This document shows, one piece after another, positions 46,800 to 55,951 of a DNA stretch of 64,000 bases. The notes under the pieces are model-generated. The model searched no databases and was not told where the DNA came from. It worked only from the letters and a program-made list of their open reading frames with translations. Numbering within the stretch: position 1 is the stretch's first letter; every line of letters starts with the position of its first letter. Source of the stretch: Zopfochytrium polystomum (lineage: Eukaryota; Chytridiomycota; Chytridiomycetes; Chytridiales; Chytridiaceae); assembly GCA_025765615.1 (NCBI GenBank), contig JAIVFJ010000162.1, positions 85,195-149,194 of the forward strand, in the 5' to 3' direction. The translations under genes were made by a program, and so were the position numbers.

Positions 46800-48832
46800 T
46801 GTGAGACTGTGCTCTCTAACTCCTCACCTAGGGCTATAGGTGGAAACTAGAGCATGGACCTAAATACCAATCCTGACTAATGAAAAGGGCAAAAGGAGGG
46901 TGTCTAGGGGCACTAGACAGGAAAGTGTATTTGGAGTCTTAAAAGCCCAAGAAAAACACAAATAAATATCTAACACAAAGAGGGGTTTCTCACACCAAAG
47001 CATGAAACAGACACAATCACAAAAGAAAGCATAATCCTCTGGTGCAAGACACAGAAGGGTTTCATCTGGGGCACAAGGCCAAAAAGCCAAGTTAGACCAG
47101 AGACAGAACTGACTGAATCGGTAAGACCAACTGAATCGGTAAGGGGAGTGACAAGCCACTACAACCCATCAAAAGATACAACAAAAGAAATAAACAACAA
47201 GTCAAACCCTGAGTTGGAGGGTGTTGGAGAGACAAAGGGCAGACACAAGGAACAGTTAGTGTGCAGAGGTGCCTGTTGAACCAAATCAGAACTGTTTTCC
47301 ACTTAACAGAACCAGACACAACTTGTCTCACTCCAAGGAGAGTGTTCCAACTCAATCCAAGGAAGAGGGTGCAACCAGGGTGGGAGACAGTGGGACTCTT
47401 CTTGCTTCATCCTACCAGGAGACAGACCTCTGCCTCACCAGGCCAGAGAGAATAACCGTCTTAGAAGCAAGGAAGGTCAATACCCACTCCCACACACAAG
47501 GAAGACACCAAAGACAACCACAGGTATTAGCATGAAAGGAAGAGGGTCTGAACCCAGCGAACCAGGCCCACCAAAGGCCAAAGGAACCATCACCAGGGAC
47601 AGGGAGGAATACCAGATAGACCATACCACCACATAATACCTGACCAGCCAACTCATTCATATCACCTTGAGAGACCTGGATTTGAAGTGATGTATTGACA
47701 GGAACCGTCAAGGCACTACCACAGTTTTACCCTCCCACCTTCCATCATCAAGTAGCTCCTACCCCAGACCAGCCTAAACAGTATGCAGAATGGTGAGGTG
47801 CACTGGGACTTGAACCCAACACACTGCCATAAATGGCCAAGAGAACCAATTCTCCTGTCACACACCAGGGGACTGCCACCCCCAGCTCATACACACAGTC
47901 AGAGAAGGAATAAGGGCAGGCAAGAAGACTTCAGGTACAGGTTCTAAGGGGCAACAAGAATGGGGGGGTGGGGCTGCTTAAATAGGAGAGGGTTGGAGTC
48001 AGCAGGGTGAAGGAAGAAGGAGGGGAAAAGAAGGGAAAACATATACGAAAGAACAAAACAATAATAAAACAACAAAGAAGAGAGAGGAGGAGTGAGTCAC
48101 CAAACAATGGGCTGAGCCATCAAACAAGGAAGACAGCTCAGAAAATCATGGAGCATTTCTTGGCATCAGCTGCCAAGAAAGATGGAGGAGATGGAGAGAG
48201 CTGGTTGGTGCAAAGAGGAAGACAGTCACTCACAGCCACAAAAGAAAGAGAGACACACACAGAGACAACAAACAAACAAATAAATAAAAGATAAAACAGT
48301 AAAAACAGGAAAAAACAGAATAAACTACTAATTGAAAAATAAGTAAAAATCATCAATAAAGAAAGGAGAAAAAACCCTATGATCTCACACCCTTTCATGA
48401 GGCCTTTCATCATGGTAGCTTATGCAGCAGCTCTGTGTTAGCTCTGTGTACACGTGGACTCTGTACTTCTACCCACTGAAGCACATCATCCTGATCCATT
48501 TCCAAAAGTGAGGAGGGCAAGGCTTAGTCAATGTGCAGAACAGTAGTGCAGAGTGGCCTGAGCCATTCGGCCTGCAACTTAGTGCGTAATAATAACATGA
48601 ATAATATACATGGCCGCGGCTAAGAGACAGTCCAAATCTCAGTTGTTTGGCTTGCAGGGACAATAATAACCCATGGAAATAATAAGAAATGGGGTCCAGC
48701 TGTGTTACATCACTTTTGTGAAATGTTGTTTGGTCGAGTCAAATTGATAATCCTCACAAGTTATCAGTTAAAAAAAGCAGGGTATACTCTTTTTATTTGA
48801 GGCCGCAGGCTCAACAGCCTGTCGTCCTCACA
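46800..48832. mobile_element. 2,033-bp TGTGAG...CTCACA element inserted in copia-C
   Basis: The ends are perfect 6-bp inverted repeats (TGTGAG and CTCACA). They are flanked by the 4-bp direct repeat ATAA (46796-46799 and 48833-48836). Removing the element and one repeat joins the RNase H frame in phase (PTV then MLSPQQAEY), which proves insertion. TG...CA ends and a 4-bp duplication fit an LTR-type element, yet no long coding frame and no internal pair of LTRs are seen. It could be a non-autonomous element or a long solo LTR. Part of it (47212-47305) resembles 50658-50750. Confidence 0.8.
47791..47818 (+). other. tRNA 3'-end-like sequence (TGG + T-arm complement)
   Basis: TGGTGAGGTGCACTGGGACT then TGAACCCA. 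Its reverse complement is a T-arm with TTCAAGT loop, an acceptor-like strand and CCA. CCA is not usually encoded in eukaryotic tRNA genes, so this suggests a primer-binding site or a reverse-transcribed tRNA piece. The spacing is one base off a perfect tRNA and no matching 5' half was found. Confidence 0.4.
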
Positions 48833-50233
48833 ATAACTGTAGGACTGCAAGTTGATGCCCAGCTGATAGCAGAACTTCCAAACAAGACAAAGTAGTGATT
48901 TTCCATCAGCAGGAGCTCCGTGAGCAGCATCTGACTAGCAGAAAATTCCAGACCCTGTGTTGGAATAAGACAAACCATACTCACGTGTACCATTGATGTA
49001 ATGAAGGACTCGAATGAGGATCTGCAAGTGGTGTTTGCTTGGGTCCTTGCTGAAGGCGCCAAGATATGAGACTGCTGGTGCCAAGTCTGGTTGTGTGTGT
49101 GTTGCCAAATAGTTGATGCCACCAAGGATTGCTCGGTAGAGCTGTTGATTTGCTGTGGGTTCATCATTTTCTCGAGGTTGAAGGGTGAGAGGACTGGGGA
49201 GAGCAGTTACTGCTGTCTTCTTTCCATTGACTAGGTCTGCATGGCGTTGGAGTAACACTTTGATGTAAGCTCGTTGATGCAAGCAGATGCCAGTTGGTGT
49301 TCGATGAACTTCCATATTCAGTACGGTCTTGATATGACCTAGTTCGCGGAGCTTATAGAAGGATTTTAGCAAATTGATGGCAGAGGTGATTTCCTCTGTG
49401 TGCCCAAAGAAACAAATATCAGCGACATAGATAGCAATGAAAATAATACGCTCCTTTGTGCGCTTGAAGAGGATGCACGGATCTGCTGCGCTTTGTTGGT
49501 AGTTGGCAGACTTGAGACAACCAATGAGTTCCTGGTACCAACAACGCCCTGCTTGCTTGATACTGTTGACAGCTTTGTGCAAAAGCCAGACCTTGCCATC
49601 AGAACAGTAGCCATCTGGTTGCTCCATGTAGATGGGGACATCAAGTTTGCTGTTGAGGTAGGCATTGCTAATATCGACCATAGCTGTGTCCCAACCGTTT
49701 GAGGCTGTCATAGCAAGGAGCCATCGTAGACTATTGATGCGAACAACAGGAGAGTGAGTATTCCAGAAATCAACACCACGACGCTGTGTAAAGCCCTTAG
49801 CCACTAGTCGTGCGCGAAAGCGCTCAATGCTGCCGTCTGGTTCAAGCTTGACCTTGTAAACCCATTTGTTCTGCACGACATTGACATTCTTGGGTCGATC
49901 AATGACTTCAAAAGCTGCAAGCATTTGGAGGGCATCAATCTCTGTCTGCTCTGCTGCTATCCACTCTTTGGACCACTTTCCACGCATGGCCTCAGTGTGT
50001 GTTGCCAGGTCTGGACATTCGACACTGGTTAAATATAGATGTCTGGATCGAGTATGTTTTGGAGATGGGCTGCGCGTAGGAGTGCATGGTGATTTGCGCA
50101 CATGTGTAGGTGGAGGCTCTGGTGGTGGCGCTTGAGGTGGTAGGTCTCTAGTTGGTATTTCAGCAATTGTTTTGTCATCAGGGGTAGGCTTTGGTGGTGT
50201 TAGTAAAATTACAGAGGTGTTTATGAGTATTAG
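48833..50233 (-). pseudogene. copia-C reverse transcriptase and start of RNase H, dead active site
   Basis: An open frame of about 430 codons reads MRGKWSKEWIAAEQTEIDAL, WVYKVKLEPDGSIERFRARL, VAKGFTQRRGVDFWNTHSPV and ISNAYLNSKLDVPIYMEQPD. The active-site motif is YVAD (49419-49430) where copia enzymes have YVDD, the result of one base change (GCT for GAT). RNase H starts after SYSNTGSGIFC with a frame change and stops at the inserted element. The 5' side (integrase, protease, gag) is missing because a copia-B-type LTR fragment begins at 50234. Confidence 0.88.
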
Positions 50234-50465
50234 TGTTGAGATTTGACCCACGGGGTACACTACGCCTGTTACTGATGATCCCTTTGAGTACTCCATCCAA
50301 TCACATTGGATGGGGTGTTTGAAGGACTCAGTAGATTCAATACTTGAATGGGGTGCTCAGAAGGGCTAATCTGTTCTCAATAAAAAGAGATAGGCAAAGG
50401 CGGCTGTTGTTCTGGCTTTGTTCATCCTACCAGTAGGAACACTGCAATTAGAACATGCACAAAAA
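50234..50465 (+). repeat. Truncated copia-B-type LTR
   Basis: Starts TGTTGAGATTTGACCCAC and matches, in inverted orientation, the outer 220 bp of the copia-B LTRs (including TTGAATGGGG and AGGCAAAGGCGGCTGTTGTT). The match stops after GCACAAAA. It truncates copia-C. Confidence 0.8.
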
Positions 50466-50998
50466 TGCTTCTCTTGGTAAGGAATGAGACTGAGGGCAAC
50501 AAAGGGGGCCTAAGGCAGCACCAACCAATCTGTGCCAGCTCCTTCCCAAGGCAGAAGCCAAGGGGGAAGACGAGAGGGGAGGAAAGTGGCCAGGTCCCAA
50601 CCTGTTGGGGCCACCATCTTGGAGCACCAGCTCCCTCCCTGCCAAAGACAAGCCCTACGTTGGAGGGGGTTGGACACAAAGGGCAAACGCAAGGAAAGTT
50701 ACTGTGCAGAGGTGCCTGTTGGATCAAACCAGAACTGCTTTCCACTACTATTTGTACTGGCAGACAACCTCAGTCTTAACACTCAGCAATTTGAGGCCTA
50801 CTGTATCAATCACCAACCTCCTATTGTGAGACTACTCTCAGTGATAAAGTCTAGGGATTTTATTCGCAAAAACAAGTTCAGATCTGCCAACTTCGTGGAC
50901 CCTCACAGGCGCTACAGACATTGTACAGCAATTTCGTTACTACCATTGGAAAGCTCTCAATCTCCTCTTTCCAACAAACCCTCCTGATCCCGGAACCA
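50466..50998. repeat. Composite of older repeat pieces
   Basis: 50658-50750 resembles 47212-47305 in direct orientation (shared TGTGCAGAGGTGCCTGTTG). 50818-50875 resembles 44215-44290 in inverted orientation. No gene. Confidence 0.6.
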
Positions 50999-51151
50999 TG
51001 TTAGGGTTTTTTTTTTTTGCAGTAAGCAGTGTGCAGGAGCAACACCTCACACTGTGGAGCATGAAATCACCAACTGTGATGAGGATTTGGTGCATTTTTT
51101 GTCACCTGGTCTTGTCACAATTTTGTATAAAGCCAAACAGCATGCATTGTA

Positions 51152-52454
51152 CAGGGGGAGGACAAAAGTTTCCGGGCACTGCTGTGCCACCCGCTACCGC
51201 CAGCTCATCGATCCGCGCTGCCCCATTGACTCACCAAACTTGGAGCAATCGCCTCGACATTTGACATGGGGACAGCAAAGAGAGTGAAGAATGATCATGG
51301 CGTGTGCAAGACGCTGATTGCGATGCACAACAACGGGAAGAGCACCTGTGAGATTGCCAATTACACAACTGTACCGAAGTCAACGGTCCAGGATATAATT
51401 ACGCGCTATGAGAACACTGGCAGTCTCACTCACCTGCCCCGTTCCGGACGGCCTCGCAAGCTCTCAGAGAACAATCGCTGTTATTTGGTTCTAGCTACAA
51501 AGGGATCTGCATCAAACAGAAGGCAAACATTTGGCGACCTTACAAATCCGTTGAATTCTGCTTGTGACAATCCCGTTTCAACGAGGACTGTTCGACATGT
51601 ACTTCACGAGGAGGGAATTTTCAACTGTCTTGCAGCCAAAAAGCCCTATCTAAAGCCAGAGCATCGACGTAAACGGCTTGAATTTGCTAAGGAGCATGTC
51701 AGGTGATCCGTTGAAGAGTGGGGAGAAGGTAATTTGGACTGATGAGGCCAGCTTTGAGACTGGAGCGCAGGGGCAGGTCCGTGTTTGGTGCTGTGCTGGT
51801 GAAAAGCTCAAACCAGAATGTTTTCAAGCAACAGTGAAGAGTGGCCGCCAGTCGTTCTCAATTTGGGCTTGTTTCCGCAGTTCGATTGCAGGAAGCTATG
51901 CATTCATTGACAGGCGACTAAACAGCTCACAGTATATTGACATTTTGGATGGTCAACTTCAAGTCTTTATTGAATATTTGGATGAACAGAATGCCGACGA
52001 GGAGTTTCTTGAGAACAGCCTGATCTATCAGCATGACAATGCACCAGCTCACACAGCCCTGAAAGGTAAAGCTTGGTTCAAAGAAAAGGGCTTGCCTATC
52101 ATGAACTGGCCCACTCAAGCCTGGATTTGAACCCCATAGAGAATCTCTGGGCTTCGACTTAAAGATCAAGTATCAGAAGACCAACCACTTGGCCTTGAGG
52201 TGTTTGAAAAGTCAGTTCAAAAAGCTTGGCAGGAAATTGAACCCAGTTCCTCCAATCATTAGTGAAGAGTATGCCTGCAAGGATGCAAGCTACTATTGAG
52301 AGCGATGGAGGGCCAACAGACTATTGACCAGACTTTCAAACCATCACGTTCTTTTTGCTTGAAATACAATTAAGTTTTGTGGAATTGGATGGCTCATGTT
52401 GAGCAAAATTTTGGTGGCACAGCAAGTGCCTGGAAACTTTTGTACCCCCCCCTG
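51152..52454 (+). mobile_element. Tc1/mariner DNA transposon in a TA site
   Basis: Inverted ends CAGGGGGAGGACAAAAGTTT (51152) and the complement of AAACTTTTGTACCCCCCCCTG (to 52454), bracketed by TA at 51150-51151 and 52455-52456. The LTR copies at 46 kb and 53 kb lack the insertion and show the unbroken site, which confirms the borders. Length is 1,303 bp, normal for Tc1. Confidence 0.93.
51266..52163 (+). pseudogene. Tc1-family transposase, frameshifted
   Basis: A cut-and-paste transposase with a paired-like DNA-binding part (TLIAMHNNGKSTCEIANYTT then VPKSTVQDIITRYENTGS, RSGRPRKLSENN) and a DDE catalytic part. The frame breaks near 51700. The first Asp lies in VIWTDEASFE, the second in IYQHDNAPAHTA. 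A second frame change near 52110 precedes LDLNPIENLW with the catalytic Glu. The triad is therefore visible but spread over three frames, so the copy cannot code for an active enzyme. Confidence 0.9.
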
Positions 52455-52742
52455 TACAAAGTCTCCCATCTCAGCTTCACCATCACAAGAGAGAAGTCCA
52501 CCCAGAGTAGTTCACCACCATCCACAAACAGTGGCTGTCATTTCTTTCATACAAAATTGTGACCCATCCCAATCATGCGGAGTATAAACAACGAGCAGAA
52601 ACGAGGAAGAACGTGCAGAATGCACCAACACACTTGAAAAGCGCACAGAGGCAGTGCCACTTGCCACCACCACTCCCACACTACCAACTTGCTCAGTTTT
52701 TCGTCCCCCCACCATTCCACCACCACCTACAGCAGTTTTAAC

Positions 52743-53058
52743 AGTGGGGAAGACGTTTTGACAGTCGTTTTTTGCTGCAGCAGCATCGTAGAGCATGTAG
52801 CAGCACTCACTCACAGCATCAGCCACCTAAGGACGTTGAATTTTGAGAATTTCGTTTGCCAACTTCTCTCAATTGCTTTGGGAATCGCTAAACACAACAG
52901 GAAAGCGGCGATTCCGCTCTATCTACCCACCAAACGTCGTTATCCTCGACTGGTTCCTTGCAGACTAACAGCTGTCCGCATTTTTACTGATTCAATTAGC
53001 ACTCAACTCGTCGAATTTGCTGTATTGGAGTTTCCATCAGCACAACTCAGCCAAAAAC
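52743..53058. other. Sequence between two copia-C-type LTR copies
   Basis: 316 bp with no recognisable coding content. If the flanking LTR copies (both in plus orientation) belong together, this would be a very short internal region of a non-autonomous element. Confidence 0.4.
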
Positions 53059-53295
53059 TGTTAGATTTTGGGTTTTTGCAGTAAGCAGTGTGCAGGAGCA
53101 GCACCTCTCACTGTGGTGCATGGGAGCACCAACTGTGATGAGGATTTGGTGCATTTTTTGTCACTTTGTCTTTGTCACAATTTTGTATAAAGCCAAACAG
53201 CATACATTGTGCAACAGTCTCCCATCTCAGCTTCACCATCACAAGAGAGTGGTCCACCAGAGTAGTTCACCACCATCCACAAACAGCAGCAGTCA
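53059..53295 (+). repeat. Third copia-C-type LTR copy (left part)
   Basis: Starts TGTTAGATTTTGGGTTTTTG and matches the other copies for about 240 bp, with CATTGTGCAACAGTC at the place where the second copy has the Tc1 insertion. After GTCATTTCTTC it diverges. It lies upstream of a gag remnant in the same orientation and could be its 5' LTR. Confidence 0.65.
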
Positions 53296-53584
53296 TTTCT
53301 TCAAAAACCAACCAAATTGCCTCAACCCAATTTTCCTGCATTGCTCAGCGCCCAATCTTCGTAATTCCACTCCGTGATCAATTAGATACATCAACTTTCA
53401 ATGCATAAATTGAGTTACAAGCCGCAACCATATTTTGCGCTATCCAGTTGTGCCGCCACTCATTTTTCGCTTCAAATCCGTGACAAGTCAGTTTTTCTCG
53501 TCCTCAACTCGCTACGTACGCGTTTTTTCTTGTCCTCAACTCACTACACATGTGTGCAAACTTGGCTACACCTATCCACACCCA
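53296..53584. other. Leader-like sequence before the gag remnant
   Basis: No gene recognised. It contains a CTCGTCCTCAACTCGCTAC / TTGTCCTCAACTCACTAC near-duplicate (53498-53552). Confidence 0.4.
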
Positions 53585-54675
53585 TCCCTTGACCATCAAG
53601 CATCGTACCATGCTGGTTGAGGGTCGACTTAAAGACTGCTACTATTCGCTACAAAGGGTCAACACTAAATCAAGGAAATCACTGCCTTTCAAATTTCTAT
53701 TCTCCTGCAAAGCTCTCACACATTTTCCTCCCAAGCATGAGAGAGTGTGATCAAATCAAGTATGCTTCCCTTGCATTCCCCATTCTTAAAGGGCACAGCA
53801 AATTTTGGAGATTGGTTGGACAACCTAATTTCAGAACTATCCAACAAAAAGCAATGGTCTCCACCACTGCATCAACCCGGACTGAATTAACGTTTTATGC
53901 AACAATCAAGTGGACCCCGATCGGATCCTAATGTCAGCCCAACATGCAGAGTACGCAGGGGGCCCAACTGTGGCGAGCATTATGCATTTGCACGAGACAG
54001 GCATGAGCTCGTCAAATGGTTCCCAGGGACAGAAGACCAGAACACATACTGTATCCTTCTCATTCGATGACATGTTGAACCAGAGCTCCTACCACAGTTC
54101 CCCCAACAAGGGCGAATTTTTGTCTACACACTGCTTGGAGAAATCGCGCTTGCATGTTGAACAACAGATCAAGGATTAGCAAAAGGAAATCATTGATGAT
54201 TTCAAACGTATAAAAATGCAACCTTGCTGAATCATCTGAGTCATTTGCAATCCGCTTCATTACAGCTTACCACAAAGTAGAAAGTTTTGCAGAAAGTTCA
54301 TCAGTGGAAATTCGCAGTCGCATCACACCATTTTCCAAAGTTGTGCGAGTCTTCATATCTGCCCTGAACTACACACTAATTGATATGGGTGTTGCCAACA
54401 TGTTCATATTTGCAGGGAATCCTATTACTTCTGTTTCATCATTGACTAAACTAATCACCTTATTTAAATCTACCACCCACCAAAATACATATGATGAGAG
54501 GCGGGATCGACTTGCAGCACAACAGGAGCGGGACCTGACAACAGCCGTTCCAGAAGTCACTACACCAACAGCAAATGTAATTATTCAGCCAAAAGTACAC
54601 TATAGTCAACCCTGTGGTCGTGACAGTTACCAAAAACCTCAGCAGTGCCAACTGTATCCTAATATCGGCCCAACA
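53585..54675 (+). pseudogene. copia-type gag remnant, copy 1
   Basis: Frames are broken. From about 53930 it is a close copy of 62470-63215 (shared AACATGCAGAGTACGCAGG, GGTTCCCAGGGACAGAAGACC, CATATGATGAGAGGCGGGAT). It is cut at 54675 by copia-B, at the point where copy 2 continues toward its zinc knuckle. Upstream, 53625-53800 contains YKGSTLNQGNHCLSNFYSPA, a phrase resembling a NADAR (YbiA-like) domain. No intact protein can be made. Confidence 0.65.
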
Positions 54676-55787
54676 TGATGAAATCGCACCCAGGAGTGGA
54701 GGGACTTGGTGTGTGTGGGGATGAAGAGAGAGAGAGAGAGAGAGCAGTGATGATGGCAAAGGGAGAGGAGTGAGAGGATGGAGAGAGGAGAGAGGAGTGA
54801 GTGGGCAGAGATGGAAGAGAGAGCAAATGGAGGAAGAGAGATTGGCTTGTTTTGCACTGAATTCTGTCAAAGCAGCAAGGAGGGGGTTGGATTCCTTGTT
54901 TGATCTCTGTGAGAGGTTGCTGCTTTTATACTCCTGCAGGTTGGAGCCATCAGAAAACAGAGGGAGCAGTGGGCTGCACAGAGCAGGCCACAGAACAGGC
55001 TGAGCACCAACCCCCAGCCTGGGCTAAGTACCCATTCAGGGCTGAGTACCACCCAGGGCTGAGTACCATCCTGGGCTGAGCATCACCCAGGGCTGAGTAC
55101 CAGCCTGGGCTAAACACCACCCAGGGCTAAGTACCAGCCAGGGCTGAGTAAGCCAGGGCTGAGTACCACCAGGAACCAATTTACAGCTTGTTTGAGAAAC
55201 AGTTGCTTGTAAATTGGTTTGGTTGTTTCCAATCAGGAAGCTTGTTTGGGAAACAAGCCGCTTTTTTCGTTGTTTTTAGAAATCCAATGATTGGTGCAAT
55301 CTCTGGTGAGCTCAGTTTTTATCTCACTTTTAGAAATGCAGTGATTGGTGCAATCCCTGATTCCTAAATGCCTGTTGCATTGCTCAGATTGCACAGCACA
55401 GCAGGGAAGCTGGAATTCCGGATCAGGGAGTGGAATTCCGATGCAGAGAGCGGAATTCCAGATCAGGAAGCGGAATTCCGATGCATGGGGCAGTGGTACA
55501 CTGCTTCTGCATGCTTGCTGTGCTGTGTTACATGTGCAGAGTGCGTAGTTTGAGCGTTTTTGTTCATGTTCTAATTGCATTGTTCCTACCGGTAGGATGA
55601 ACAAAGCTAGAACAACAGCCGCCTTTGCCTATCTCTTTTTATTGAGAACAGATTAGCCCTTCCGAGTGCCCCATTCAAGTATTGAATCTACTGAGCCCTT
55701 CAAACACCGCATCCAATGTGATTGGATGGAGTACTCAAAGGGATCATCAGTAACGGGCGTAGTGTACCCGTGGGTCGAATCTCAACA
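54676..55787 (-). repeat. 3' LTR of copia-B (1,112 bp) with internal minisatellites
   Basis: Contains a GA tract (54728-54745), a 19-bp-unit minisatellite around AGGGCTGAGTACCACCC (about 55010-55170) and a short array of GGAATTCC-centred units (55411-55482). The outer part recurs as a fragment at 50234-50465. Confidence 0.92.
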
Positions 55788-55862
55788 CACCCCCGCAATA
55801 TAAAGAGAGGGGGCAACTGTTTCTCCTGGAGTACATGGCTGTCCAACAATGCCAGCCAAGCA

Positions 55863-55929
55863 GTGGGACTCGAACCCACCCATGCACCCCCCTACACTTG
55901 TGAAAACCTGCATGAACCCACAAGTGTAG
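55863..55929. other. T-arm-like sequence and hairpin beside copia-B pol
   Basis: On the minus strand 55863-55879 forms a perfect 5-bp stem with a TTCGAGT loop (GTGGG TTCGAGT CCCAC), like a tRNA T-arm. Next to it, CTACACTTGTG (55892-55902) and CACAAGTGTAG (55919-55929) make an 11-bp hairpin with a 16-nt loop. No complete tRNA could be folded. Confidence 0.5.
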
Positions 55930-55951
55930 CTGGAGAAGCCAGAGAGAGCCT

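Larger units (their letters stand above)
50999..52742 (+). repeat. copia-C-type LTR copy split by a Tc1 element
   Basis: Starts TGTTAGGGTTTTT and follows the copia-C LTR (GCAGTAAGCAGTGTGCAGGA) up to CATTGTA at 51151. After the Tc1 insertion it resumes CAAAGTCTCCCATCTCAGC. It departs from the other copies after GTCATTTCTTTCA. A possible right end is TTTTAACA at 52742; that border is uncertain. Confidence 0.65.

Noticed and set aside
50422..50987. Overlapping frames near 50.5-51 kb
   Set aside because: They lie in repeat pieces shared with 47.2 kb and 44.2 kb and resemble no protein.
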